Assembly (NCBI GenBank): GCA_021464415.1
Contig: CM038468.1
Coordinates: 5,642,001-5,706,000, forward strand
Direction: 5' to 3'
Origin: Lonicera japonica
Lineage: Eukaryota > Streptophyta > Magnoliopsida > Dipsacales > Caprifoliaceae
DNA: 64,000 bases
Shown here: one piece after another, positions 1 to 10,990 of the stretch
Layout: the number at the start of each line of letters is the position of its first letter
How positions within the stretch are numbered: position 1 is the stretch's first letter
The notes under the pieces: generated by a model
The model's database searches: none
The model's input: only the letters and a program-made list of their open reading frames with translations
Told to the model about the DNA's origin: nothing
Translations under genes and position numbers: made by a program

Positions 1-419
1 GAATAGTAAGCCGGATCATCGCCATGATGCATGAAAAAATCAGCCAGGCGACGTAAGTGAAGCCGTCCGTCTACAATCATGGGCCGGCACTCACTTTCCC
101 GTAAACCCAGAAAATCCGCTATCATAACCCGAGGGCTCCTAGCATCCAGCAAAAACGCCAACGGCCATGAAATATCCTGGCGCATCAGTAGAGTGAACTC
201 CTCGATCGTCGGGCATAGCTCATCTAACCCAATACGGAAGCAGTGATCCTCAGGATCCCAAAACTCAGTCAGCTCAAGCAAGAAAGAAAAATTGATGTCA
301 TGTGAACACCAGCGATGGAGATGGCTCAGGTCGCCCCAGTTGAGACCACAGTCGGCCTCGGCCAAAGATACAAAATCAGATAAGAGGGAAAAGGCGGCAC
401 TAGTACGGAAGATAGACAT
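1..419 (-). CDS. DUF7745-like transposon ORF, 3' end outside window
   Basis: An uninterrupted minus-strand frame of about 139 codons runs from an ATG at 419-417 to the left window edge, so its C-terminus is not visible. The pattern is FWDPEDHCFRIGLDELCPTIEEF followed by a hydrophobic stretch and a short helical segment (residues about 50-80). This resembles the N-terminal DUF7745 region found in many plant transposon-encoded proteins; the family's function is unknown. The ATG was chosen because a TATA box lies about 90 bases upstream and no in-frame codons are open before it. It lies on the strand opposite to the LTR-like segment at 6306-7702, matching the antisense ORFs known from Tat/Ogre Gypsy elements. 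It could instead be a host gene derived from such an ORF. The domain call rests on remembered motif similarity only. Confidence 0.6.
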   Translation of the reverse strand, partial: MSIFRTSAAFSLLSDFVSLAEADCGLNWGDLSHLHRWCSHDINFSFLLELTEFWDPEDHCFRIGLDELCPTIEEFTLLMRQDISWPLAFLLDARSPRVMIADFLGLRESECRPMIVDGRLHLRRLADFFMHHGDDPAYY

Positions 420-504
420 GACGGCAAAGGAAAAGATGATCTACTTTTAGGCTAGAAAGATGGGATGAATAGTGAACTCAATGAGGAAAAAAGGACAAAT
501 TCGC

Positions 505-520
505 GCTCTATTTATAGCAA
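505..520 (-). promoter_or_regulatory. TATA box of the antisense DUF7745-like unit
   Basis: Read on the minus strand the sequence is GCTATAAATAGAGCG, a strong plant TATA box. It sits about 90 bases upstream of the ATG at 419, directly downstream of the GC-rich array at 528-605. Promoter activity is inferred. Confidence 0.6.
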
Positions 521-527
521 AAATGCA

Positions 528-605
528 CAGGCCAACCGCACAGCTGGCTGCCAACCGTACGGCTACCCCTTGCGGGTGGGGCGTGCGGTTGGCTCTTCCC
601 CTTGG
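528..605. repeat. GC-rich CCGTACGG array, copy A
   Basis: About 75 bases of imperfect repeats based on CCAACCGTACGGCTACC and GGGGCGTGCGGTTGGC. CCGTACGG is its own reverse complement, so the array can be read in either direction. The same repeat lies next to the TATA boxes at 4449 and 6945. Confidence 0.7.
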
Positions 606-619
606 TAAAAAATCTTTGT

Positions 620-1120
620 TTTTCAAAATTTTCTTCACGATACATCATGGTATGAATGTTGCCGGACTTTATTCAGGAAGAACGATCCAGCATTGCATGC
701 ATATAAATTTAATAATCACTTGCCAACACGCGTACTTGACCATTTTTGTAATTAAATTTAGCCACTCTTAACGATTTCTTTCACATACATGATATGTTCG
801 TTAATATATACAATTAATCATTTTGTTTTAATCAAGCTCATAATGATTTTTGCCAACATGTGTTATGTAGCCATTTTTTCCAACCACAATTACAATAATT
901 TTCTAATATTCACATAGCATCACAAACACGTTTTCTCCAAAAAGCACAAATATTTTATTGATAATAAACCAACATTTTTCTTAAAAAAATAAACACATTT
1001 AAATTAATTACTAAATTAACAAAGTCTTTGCTAAAACCAAAACATAACTAAATTAACAACCTAAATTAAAATGTTTTTTCTAAACAAAACCCAACAAAAC
1101 ATTGAACCATCAAGAAACCA
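620..1120. other. AT-rich spacer between two antisense units
   Basis: AT-rich sequence with no supported gene, between the promoter of the DUF7745-like ORF and the 3' end of the PMD gene. Small ORFs across it lack codon structure or homology that I recognise. Confidence 0.6.
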
Positions 1121-4100
1121 TCAGCGCTGAGGAGAAGGAGGAGGATCCATCATGCGGGGCCGCTTCGCCTCTGTTTCGCCCGCACCCTCCGTTGGACTCT
1201 CCGAAGCCGTGCGACCCTCACCCTGAGGAAACGGAGCAAGCCGGGAAGTGCGCCTCGATTGCTGGACTGACTGAGACGGCGCCGTCGATCGAGACCACGA
1301 GCGAGAAGGATGGTAGGTAGCTGTCGTATCTCCCGCCAAGCGTCTGCTATACCGCCCCATGTACTCCGTCGGGAAGGGAGCCACGAACGTCAGCAGTCCG
1401 TACATGTTGAAGTAGCTCCTCAGCAACTCAGCCACATCGCAAAGTCGGAATAAGCCCATCTGCCAAAATCAGATTGTCAGTTATCATTCATAATACCACA
1501 TGTACTTAACTTTTTACAAGAGAACATACCTCCTCGTCCGAGACGTGCACTGGGGCTCCCATCCGCTCATCGTCCACAGGCACATCAGGAATCCGGTATC
1601 ACTTCGGTAACTCGAGATCCAAGTACGGGATATCCCAGGGGTAATCCGGGATCATGTAGGACGTCGACGCCCCACCTGCCTGGGACGGACCAGCCCCACC
1701 AACTGGGGGTATGTCCTCCCCGGTATCCTCTCCCATCGCCGGCTCGGGCTCCACCGCTTTGCCCTTCCCCTTGTCACCGCCCTCACCTACCGGAGCCTGA
1801 CCTATGCCTGCCTCCGCCCCTAACTGCGCCTCCCTCTCTCCTAACTCCCGGAAGACGATACCACGAGCAGCGCCTGACGAAGGAGTAGACAGCGAGTACG
1901 GCCGCAGTCCCACCGACCCGGCGCCTGGCGACCCGACAGGCGTGCGCAGCAACGGAGAGAAGGAGACATGCTGGGCCCAATCCATATCTCCGGACCCGTA
2001 TACAGGGGACGACCCTGACACTGACCCGCGTCCCTCTGGGGTCTGCGCTGACTCCAACATCTGCCTGATGTCCTCCGACGACAGCTGATGGGTCCTTCCC
2101 ACCATGGCTGGAGGAATGGGCAGTCTCGATACCGGACTCCGCCCTCCGATAGGACTCCTCCCACCCCTTGTCGTCCTGCCTCGTCCAGGCGAAGCCGCTA
2201 CAGCCGGCTCTTCACCAACAACCCCACCTGGACCAACTAGTGCTGCCCCACCATTGCCTCCTTCCAAAGGCACCTCCTCCGACCCTCCATCATCCTCTTC
2301 CTCCTCCACCTGCTGTGGCTCCTCGTCCCTCTCTCCATGCGGATCCTTGTCATCCGAATTCGCAATCCCCTTCGTCCTCCGGTTCGGCGCAGGAGCAGGC
2401 TGATGTGGGACCCGCTGGGAGATGTAGAGCTGCCCTCGGATGAACATAGGATCTCTCCCGATAGCAGCGTACCTCGCGTATATCACCCTGCCTCGCACCC
2501 CCTTCATCTCCCTCATCAGGTAATGGTGCGTGAAAGTCCCGTACTCTCCCTCCACCAGCAAGCCCTCCATCGGGACGCCTCCCAAGAGTGAAGCCCGCTC
2601 CTCTGCAGATAGCATGCCCGGTCGCCTCATCGCCGTTGAAGGCCAGGCTGGAACCCAGAAGCCCAACCCGGGAGTATGTTGCCGCACTACGCGCTCCCCC
2701 AGGTAGAATGCTGCACCGTACTCGTGCACAAATAGCCGTCTTGAACGCGCAGCAGTCAGCGCATCAGCATACCCCCACTGCTGCGTCACGTATGCAGGCC
2801 ATGGACTCCACTAAACCTGCCACATTGAACATACGCTATAAATAACTCAACTGTCTTTTTCAAAAATAATTTAAATTTTATTTAATTCAAATTCTTACCT
2901 GATCTAGCTGAAGACCTGAGACGTCGCCTGCACTGACGTCCGGAGTCAGATATCGATACACCCCAACTATGTTCCCCTTAGAATACCGTCTGAAGAGCAG
3001 GAACTCATCGGCGAAAGTCGGGTGCAGATGAATCTGACCGATACCCTGATGGGTATGTGCAATAAACCACATCTGTCGCAAATTATCACAATTTTTAAAA
3101 TCATCAGTTTTTATTCAACAATCACATGATTTTCAAAAAGAAAAATTGAGATTTAATTTACGTAATTACCTCCCAAAGTGTGACCAGCCCGCGGTGGTTG
3201 AGCTCTATATGACGGCACACCAAGTCCATCGACTCGTACAGCACCGCCAGCACGTATCCTCCCCACGCGAATGTGTACAGCTGGTCGAAGAATCGCAAGT
3301 AAGGCAGCCACCACAAACGTAGGTTGTCGCCACCCCGTGCGTAGAAGAAGTCGTGTATCATCAGTAGTAGGAAACACCGTGATAACTGCCGGACCTCCTG
3401 TCGTGTCATCGGTCCATCCCCAAACCTCTCGCTCTCTGCCTCGATGTGATGTACCATCGCCGTGTGGGGTATCCCGTCTGCCACAATCTGGCTCGGCCTC
3501 CAACCTAGTGCCGCCCCCATCCCATCTAGTGTGACTCGTAACCGGGGGTTAGGTGCCAACGCCTCTCCTCCAAATGGCAGTCCCGTCAGCACGAACACAT
3601 CCTCTGGGGTCAGCGTCATCTTTCCCCAACTCCAATGGAAGGTATGCGTCGTGTCCTACCATCTCTCTCCCAATACCGTCGGCAGACTCACCGATCGCTG
3701 GAACTCTTCGCTAGGAAGCACCTCAATAAATCGCCCGAATGGGGTCGCACTCATGTAAGCCCTCACCAACGGGGGTAGCTGATCTCGAAGCTCGGGAGCG
3801 GCACGTGTGATACCGCGGCAACGTCCAATCCTATGTCACATCACATGTTTAATAAAATTTAAAACTCGCTATCTTAAGTTAATACTGGATAATACATGTT
3901 TTAAAAATAATAGGCTATGTTAAGTATGTTTACAATGGCAAGTAATTATTAAATTTATCACATTTCATGCATATCATTTCATTGCATTTTTTTAGAAAAA
4001 TCACATAGTGTAAATACTAGATATTAGAGCATACCCGAGTACGGCGGCGGATCTCGTGTGCCGCAGGCTCCGTCAGTAGCCACTCTCGTCCCTCTCCTGG

Positions 4101-4340
4101 TGAGATCAGCGGCACGTCACGGTACATCGCCCGCTGTAGTGAGCCGTCTGCCCCCAGTGGCCCCTCCCAGGCCACACCCTCCCAGTCGTCGTGATGAGGC
4201 GCGCAGATTAGTCGCCCATCCATCATCGCGGTAATAGACTCCACCTCATCTCCCGGGAGTAGCTCCGGTGCCTCCCCTCCTTCCGGTGCGCCCCCCATCA
4301 TCATGTACACGAAGATCGACAGTAGTCTCGCAAATGCCAT
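1121..4340 (-). pseudogene. Plant mobile domain (PMD) gene, five exons, three nonsense codons
   Basis: Five minus-strand exons join in one frame at good GT/AG sites: about 4340-4035, 3829-3170, 3072-2899, 2816-1533 and 1459-1121. Exon 2 holds the PMD signature: ERW-x-DTTHTFHWSWGKMTLTPEDVFVLTGLPFGG, then the helical FFYARGG and YTFAWGGYVLAVLY segments. Exon 4 encodes a long acidic, Gly/Ser/Pro-rich low-complexity region, and exon 5 a basic tail ending at the TGA 1123-1121. Three in-frame stops break it: TAG at 3658-3656 where the family has Trp, TAG at 2813-2811 just inside exon 4, and TGA at 1601-1599, after which the frame reads on to a splice donor. PMD proteins occur in MuDR-like and Gypsy transposons and in the host MAIN/MAIL proteins. 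Its position antisense to a Gypsy-type LTR suggests a retrotransposon accessory ORF. Exon boundaries are inferred from sequence alone. Confidence 0.75.
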
Positions 4341-4448
4341 CACTCACACTCTTAAGAACACTCGCTCAATGCTTTTTGAAAGTCAGAAATTTAGAGATTA
4401 GAGAGAAGATTGCAAGAGGAAGTGCTGAGAAATGATCCAACAGGCCAC

Positions 4449-4462
4449 TATTTATAGAACAT
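4449..4462 (-). promoter_or_regulatory. TATA box of the PMD unit
   Basis: The minus strand reads CTATAAATAGTGGCC about 110 bases upstream of the exon 1 ATG at 4340. It lies just downstream, on the minus strand, of the GC-rich array at 4468-4612. This is the same arrangement as at 505-605. Confidence 0.6.
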
Positions 4463-4467
4463 AGGAG

Positions 4468-4612
4468 CCAACCGCAGGCTAGCCAACCGTACGGCTAACC
4501 CCCAACCGTACGGTTGGCTGCCAGCCGTACGGCTGGGGGGTCAAACCCTACGGCTACCCCCAACCGCACGCCCTAGCCGCACCCCCTACGGCTACCCCAT
4601 GTGGCTACCCTC
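4468..4612. repeat. GC-rich CCGTACGG array, copy B
   Basis: About 145 bases of repeats of the form AGCCAACCGTACGGCTA and CCAACCGCACGCCCTA, including several palindromic CCGTACGG cores. This is the longest array linked to an antisense unit. Confidence 0.7.
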
Positions 4613-5450
4613 ATTTTTGACCAGTTTGACCAAAAAAAAAAGATGGGGGGGACTAAGGCCATGAATCAACTTCTCCGGGATACAAAAGGACTAAGACACA
4701 CACATGCACAAGATGGCAGATCAAAACCCGAAGCTTGACACTCCAAAGTTTGTGGAGGAATCGAAATTCAAAAGGATGGATATATTGTCCAGAAGGCTCA
4801 AATCTGATTAATAAACAAGGAAGGTGTAAAAGAGGAATCGGGTACCAGAAAAAATTGAAAGAGTAGTAAAGGGTAAAATCCCGTTGGTCCAAGAGAGGAA
4901 AAGTAAGAGAAAAATAAAAATGAAGAAAAATCGACAGGGAGAGCCACACTAAGAATGACAGCTGTGCCAAAAGGCAGAGGGCTACGTCTTAGGTGAGTAA
5001 GGCTCCTGTTTTGGAAAAAGCCAAGAAAGAAAAAGGCACAGTAAAATCCGAAAGCCCAAAATAATAGGGCCGGATAATCAAAAGAGGGAGCAATAAGGGT
5101 ATCAAAAAACAGAAAACGATACAGGACCAACATCTTCCCTGTAGAAAAAATCAGAGGGTAACTTGAGGATGATTGAGAAATCCAAGTGAAATTCTATTCC
5201 CATGACTGAAGAGAGAAAAACTGAGGGTAGAGAAATGTCAGATCCCAAAGGTCCATGCACAGCGGTCCGAAAGTTCTAAGAAAAGTTGATTCAAAAATCT
5301 GACTCCCAATAACGCCAAAGGTCAAGACTGAGGGTAGAAAGGAATGGAAAAGGAAAAGGCACTTCAACTTGCAAGCAGTTCTCCCTAGCATATCATTTAT
5401 TTGAAAAACAATAAAGCAGTGTCTGAGTAACAGAACCATGGCAATGAGAC
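4613..5450. other. Spacer between antisense unit and tandem array
   Basis: I see no gene. A short purine-rich run (A10 then GATGGGGGGGA) lies near 4630-4651, and the phrase CTGAGGGTAG recurs here and again near 6265-6290. Minus-strand ORFs across this stretch are Phe/Leu-rich reads of A-rich DNA and are not supported as genes. By position it resembles the long untranslated 3' region of Tat/Ogre elements. Confidence 0.5.
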
Positions 5451-6110
5451 AATGTTAGTGGAGTCTTCCTGAATTCCTCACAGTTAGGAATTCTTCGCAT
5501 TCCCCACGATAGGAATTTTTTCGAAATCACTTTCCCCACGAAGGGAAATAACAACACCACGTGTTCCCCACGAAGGGAATTTTCCGAATTCTTCGAGGTT
5601 AGGAATTCTTCGTATTTCCCACGATGGGAATTTTTCCGAAATCACTTTCCCCACGAAGGGAAATAACGACACCACATGTTCCTCACGAAGGGAATTTTTC
5701 GAATTCCTCAGAGTTAGGAATTCTTCGCATTCCCCATTATGGGAATTTTTCTGAAATCACTTTTCCCACGAAGGGAAATAACGACTCCACGTGTTCCCCA
5801 CGAAGGGAATTTTTTGGATTCCGCAGAGTTAGGAATTCTTCGCATTCCCCACGATGGGAATTTCTTCCGATCCCCTTTCCCCACGAAGGGAAATAACCTT
5901 TACCGTCTGTTCCCCAAGAAGGGAATTTCTTCCTGAATTCCTCACAGTTAGGAACTCTTCACATTCCTCACGATGGGAATTTTTTTTGATCCCCTTTCCC
6001 CACGAAGGGAAATAACCTTTACCGTACATTCCCCACGAAGGGAATAACTTTATCCCCACACTCCCCACGATGGGAGTTTTCAAATTTCTCAAAGATATTG
6101 ATTTCTTCTT
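5450..6110. repeat. Tandem array, ~118-bp unit, about 5.5 copies
   Basis: The phrase GTTAGGAATTCTTCG recurs near 5483, 5598, 5712, 5826 and 5947, giving a unit of about 115-120 bases. Each unit contains two to three copies of a shorter motif, CCCCACGAAGGGAA or CCCCACGATGGGAA. Between the antisense ORFs and the LTR-like segment, it matches the variable tandem repeats known from the 3' untranslated region of Ogre/Tat retrotransposons. Confidence 0.85.
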
Positions 6111-6759
6111 AAACTCCAGATCCCCACAAAGGGATATATCACGAAACCCAAAGCATTCTTTCTTTCATTTTTTCCTAGAATTGAGAAACCTTTGAAGCAC
6201 TTTTCCATTACGATCATTTGGACTCAATAAAATGCCAAAAACTTCTCATGTGAAGTCCTGTGCACTGAGGGTGGTATGCCACTGAGGGTAGGCGGAAGAA
6301 AAGATTGATGCATCATGTCACCTGGCCGAAAGGAAAGGGGCGATCGTGGATTGCATGAACGCAATGAGATCCATATGCCAGAAAAGGGTACGCTCTGATT
6401 CAATTATCACCGCATTGAGATTCACCCGAGAGTCGTGAATCGTTGTCTTCTTATCGTCCCTGAATTCTTGCGGACAAGAATCCCGGGACGAGAGGGTCTG
6501 TGAACACCCCAATCCACGACTCTCGTGCGAACACTATTTTTCTTAAAAACAAGCATCTTACGTCAAGTGTTGAGTCATCATACATATAGGAGGCCATTAG
6601 GAAAGACTCCAATTTCGGCCACGTGAGGAGTTTAATATAACCTTTGTTGCCTCTTCGCTTACTAGGACGGGGATCGACCTGCCGGTTAGGTCGCGGGGTG
6701 CGGGGTAGCACCCTGTTAGAAATTGAGTTGTTTCCGAGTGTTCTTGTGCTTTTTCTGAG

Positions 6760-6915
6760 CTAGCCGCACGCTCCCAACCGTACGGCTACTTGCCAGCCGT
6801 ACGGTTGGCTCCTAGCCGCATGCCCCAGCCGCACGCCCCAGCCGCACGCCCTGCGGCTACCCCCAACTGCACGCTACCAGCCGCACGCCCTGCGGCTACC
6901 CCCTGCGGTTGGCCT
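6760..6915. repeat. GC-rich CCGTACGG/GCCGCACGCCC array, copy C
   Basis: About 155 bases of repeats such as CCAACCGTACGGCTACTTGC and AGCCGCACGCCCTGCGGCTA. The array lies 30-185 bases upstream of the LTR TATA box on the plus strand, and shares its motif with copies A and B. Confidence 0.7.
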
Positions 6916-6944
6916 CTTTTGGAGCGTTTTTGGCGGATTTTTTG

Positions 6945-6954
6945 TTATAAATAG
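6945..6954 (+). promoter_or_regulatory. TATA box inside the LTR-like segment
   Basis: TTATAAATAG followed by a leader with repeated AGAGAG motifs at 7030-7110. It probably sets the U3/R border of the LTR near 6975-6980. Confidence 0.55.
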
Positions 6955-7705
6955 GACCCTTGGGCTCTCATTTGAGACATCAACACTCACTAGTGTTTTT
7001 AGTAAGGCGAAGTTCTGTCAAAATCATTAGAGAGTCTTCTTTTAGAGAGTTTCTAGTGAGAGAAAAGTTAGTGAGAGAAAGCTTTAGAGAGAGAAAGTTC
7101 TAGAGAGAGAAGGAGGCAAGCAAGGCAATCAGGCAAGGTTCTCATTTCTTCTTCAGGCGCATCAGGTACGTCTTTCTTCCACTCTACTAATTTCAATACT
7201 GTATTTAAATATCAGTTTTAATGCAGAAAATTAGATAACTTGCAAAGAAGTTCGTTGTTTTCTAAAGTAGTCCATTCTAAACTTTACCAAAAAATCTAAA
7301 ATTCGTTTTGACACGTTTTCAAAACAAACAAAAATACAAAAACATTTTCCAAAAGAAAGGAACTACGAGACTCTGATTTCATTCTACGAATGAATACGTA
7401 GGCGCTCGCAAAGCTCGAGTCTGATTTCAAAATATTGTTTTCAACTAAATTTATCCGGAAAGGAATATTCTGAAAACTATCCAAACTACTTGCAAGATAT
7501 CTAAAATAGGAATTGAATACATGATCCATTAAGAGACTGAAAAGGGCGAATTGGATGCCTAACACCTTCCCAATTCGTAACGTAGTTCCCGAACCCTAGC
7601 AAAGTAAATTTTCAATATAAATCTCTAGTTTTAAACGTATGAAAGATAGTTCGTTTTCGAACTATCCTTCGTACGATCTTTTGTTTGTTTTCTAGTAAAA
7701 CAAAC

Positions 7706-7718
7706 TGGCGACTCTACA
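7706..7718 (+). other. tRNA-Arg-type primer-binding-like site
   Basis: TGGCGACTCTACA matches the first nine bases of the TGGCGACTC primer site used by Ogre/Tat elements (complement of a tRNA-Arg 3' end). The match does not extend further, so the call is tentative. About 270 bases of possible leader follow. Confidence 0.4.
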
Positions 7719-8049
7719 AAACACGTTTTCAAATAAAATCGAGAACGAGGACTGCCTCCTCTCGGGTCGCGGGTCCGGATTCCCACACCTACAAATTTTA
7801 TCCCTAGAGATTTCTTTAAATTCCTGATAGATCAATACTGAGATTAGCTGGAACAAAGGCATTGCCCGTGACAATGCTGGTCTTCAACCGGAAACTTCTC
7901 AAATTGATTCGACTAAACCCTTTTTCACTTGGGATTGATTCTTTAGTTTGTGTCATCGATATTAAAAAGGGGGTGTATACTTCTTGGTTTTACTCTTACT
8001 TCCACAAACACTCCTACTAATCAACATTTTACTTAATTTTACTCACACA

Positions 8050-9119
8050 CTAGATTTAAACCCGTGCAATGCACTGGCGTTTAAAAAAAATTAGACATAA
8101 TTCAGTGTTAATAATTAAGTTCCAGAAATATTATATGAAATAATATTATATTAAATTTTGTAGGTAGAATACTTAAAAAATTAAAGTTTGACAGAGCTTT
8201 TATCATTTCGGGGGAAAAATCAAGAAAAAAATGGGAAAACAACAATGGTTAATAGAGGCATCACCAAATCTCTTGGTCAGTATCTTAATTGGGGTGCTTG
8301 ATAAAATAGTTAATATGCATATGCAAAACTACCTTATTGACCTAATTAAAAATGTATAAGCAATAATTTTTAGAAATTATATCTTATCAAATCTATAACA
8401 TGATACAAAAAAGTATGCTCAAGTAATTGAACAAAAAGGCTTCTTCACTCACGCAAGATTCGCTGAGATTCAATGAAATTAGCTCAACTTCGAGGAGTTC
8501 AAGCTCTTGAAGTTCAACTTCTTCCTCTTGTATAAATAATTACCACATGATCATTCTTTGAAATGACGATCTAGTCACGCAAGTTTGAAGCAGATAATGC
8601 ATTGGTAATCTGTGATTGAAAGAAATAACAGCTGCTTAAAATCATAAATTAAGCAGTTACGATTTGGAAGTTTTGAACTGAGAAATTAATGCCAAGGAAG
8701 TTTTGGAAGAGACTATATATTCAGTTTTCAAAAGGAAAAAAACCTGCTTAAAATCATAAATTAATTCTGAATATAATTACTCGTAATGGTAGCTTTGCAA
8801 TGTGAATAAAAGGAAAACTAAATAAAATAATTAATATGGCACTTTTAAGTATATCAGTTACAATTACCTAAATTTACTCAATAATTAGTCATTATTCTTT
8901 GACCCTAAAATCCACTTGAAAAAAATATCAGTTACCTTTAATAAATGTAGTCAATAATTAATCATTATTCTTTGACCCTAAAATCCACTTAAAAAAAAAA
9001 TTGAAATGAAATAATTAAAATAGCCCTTTTAAGTATATCAGTTACCCACTTTAAAAAAAAAGGAAGAATAATTAAATGACATACCTGGTCTATTTGATGA
9101 TGGGAATAAAAAATAAGAG

Positions 9120-9182
<63 letters not shown>

Positions 9183-9439
9183 TTAATTTAGTCAATAATT
9201 AGTCATTATATTAAAAAAAATGGAAAATGATATTAAGTTAAGTTAAGTTAAGTAACGGATGCAATAATGATGAGCAATTAAGGTGTAAATAATTTAAAAT
9301 TCGCATTTTTTTTTAAAAAAAAAAAGAAAAAGAAAAAAAAATTAAATAAAGCAATAAATATTGCCACATGTCAAGCTCTCATTGAAAGAGAGCATTTTAC
9401 TTATATAATAATAATAATATAATATATATATATATTAGA
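8050..9439 (-). mobile_element. Probable non-autonomous Helitron
   Basis: On the minus strand the element would start TCTAATATATATA (GA at 9438-9439, preceded by A) and end in CTAG at 8053-8050, followed by T. A short palindrome, GTGCATTGCAC, lies just inside the 3' end. TC start, subterminal hairpin, CTRR end and A/T insertion site are the Helitron criteria. No coding sequence is seen inside. The 3' end is much better supported than the 5' end. Confidence 0.55.
9121..9180. repeat. (TTA)n microsatellite
   Basis: About 20 uninterrupted TTA units. Confidence 0.95.
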
Positions 9440-10630
9440 TAACCTTTTACGTACCACTCCCATTTATTAATATAATTAATTATTCTTAATATTACTTAAT
9501 TAACCACTAATTAATATATATAAATCTTCCTTATCCTCTCTTATTCTACTCAAATCTGTCATCCCCTTCTATATATATATATATATATATCCATATATCC
9601 ATATATATATGTATATTATATATACAAACAACAAGCTTTTGTTCTTAGTTTGAATGATTACCCGATCTAATTTGACATTAAAAATATATTAGCTAGTGCA
9701 TGCATGATACGGGAAGGGCTTCACGAATTCTTGTACAATATTTTTTCTTTTCAACTGATTTCACGTCATCAAAAACACAAATCTTGATAATGAAACTAAA
9801 TATGTATCAACAAATCTTGATACATGTAAAGAAATCTTGATCATGATAAATTAAGAATATTTACAACTAAATCATGACTAGAAAGGGGAGAACGAATGAA
9901 GAAGATGAAACTGGATCAACTCAGAGAAGACTAACACATGATTTTGTATGTGTGTAAATATACATTTATTGAAGAAATGGATGAAAATGAAATATGATTT
10001 GTTGATTTTCGATGATACACTGACTCGGCCCATGTGGAACGAATATGAATACATTTATTTGGCTTATGCAATGCGAGTAAGTGTACACTCACTTGGTCCA
10101 TACCAAGCAAGTGGAAGATAATAAGTTATACTTAATTACTCGCTTGACATGGACCGAGTTGCTGGCCTCCACGCTCGCTTACCATAAGTCGAGCAAACAT
10201 TTTTCACCAAGCCACACGTACAAGAAAAACCTTGCTCGTTTTCCCGTCACCGAGTGTCTGCAAGCACACTCAGTTACAATGAACCGAGTGAACTTGGAAG
10301 TTTATCTTCTTTGTTCTTGCGTGTTTCTGTATATATATATAAATTTCGTTCTTTACTTATTTTACGATGGCGATGATATATATATATATGCGATGGTGAT
10401 GGTGATGGTGGTGGTGGTGATGGCGAACTGGCGATGGAAGTGGGATGGCGGCGGCAATAGAGGTGGGACAGTGATGGTGGCAGCGGTAATATAGTGATGG
10501 TGGTGGTGGTGGTATTGATTAATTACCTTTAGTTACATATTAGCATTAGTTAATTAAAGTGTAAAAAATTGAAAGTGCATAGGGGGTGCATATAATAGCA
10601 ACCTATTAAACAAGGGATAAAAGTGATTCA
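9440..10630. other. Non-coding AT-rich stretch with simple repeats
   Basis: No gene supported. It contains TA dinucleotide runs at 9572-9620 and a GGTGAT-type minisatellite at 10390-10515. The open frame at 10081-10494 lacks an ATG start and ends inside that minisatellite. Confidence 0.6.
10390..10515. repeat. GGTGAT/GGTGGT minisatellite
   Basis: Degenerate repeats of GATGGTGATGGTGGTGG, interrupted by GCGGCGGCAATAGAG. Confidence 0.8.
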
Positions 10631-10633
10631 TTT

Positions 10634-10990
10634 AGGGGTGAAATTTTGTATCAAAAATACTGTACCATTCAATACTGTTATTGATTTGTATCGAATTTGA
10701 TAATGGTACGGTACAAACCAATTATTATACCTTAATTGGTAATTATTTTTATTACTAATAATATACTTTATCATACTGAAATAATTATACTTTAGTGTAC
10801 TTAAATTTTGTATCAAAAAAATTAGGAATATTTTTTTAGTAATATACCATTACCATATTTTACCAAACCGACTTTTTGGTATATTGAACTTCAATAAACA
10901 AAAAATTTGGTAAGATGATGATAATAATAATAAATTTTGACATATCAAAATTTTAACAATATATAATATAAATATTTTAATATAATCATA
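10634..10990. mobile_element. Possible hAT-like MITE fragment
   Basis: TAGGGGTGAAATTTTGTATC followed by repeated TACTGTACC/GGTACGGTAC motifs resembles MITE ends beginning TAGGGGTG. I could not find a matching right end, so it may be truncated. Confidence 0.3.

Larger units (their letters stand above)
6306..7702 (+). mobile_element. LTR-like segment of a Tat/Ogre-type Gypsy element
   Basis: The segment contains a GC-rich array, a TATA box at 6945-6954, and GAGAG-rich transcribed-leader sequence. Near 7550 is the phrase GGATGCCTAACACCTTCCC followed by CGTAAC and CCCGAACCC, which I recognise as typical of LTR ends in this lineage. A tRNA-primer-binding-like site follows at 7706. The left border (TG at 6306, after a purine-rich GGCGGAAGAAAAGA) and right border (CA at 7701-7702) are best guesses. 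No second LTR is visible to confirm them. Confidence 0.5.

Noticed and set aside
4653..5439. Several Phe/Leu-rich minus-strand frames of 80-110 codons
   Set aside because: They are reads of an A- and G-rich spacer, overlap in different frames and show no domain or splice signals.
5450..6110. Possible CRISPR-like repeat array
   Set aside because: Units are contiguous tandem repeats without unique spacers, in a plant nuclear context.
10081..10494. 137-codon plus-strand open frame
   Set aside because: No ATG start, and the C-terminal third is translated GGTGAT minisatellite. No family resemblance.
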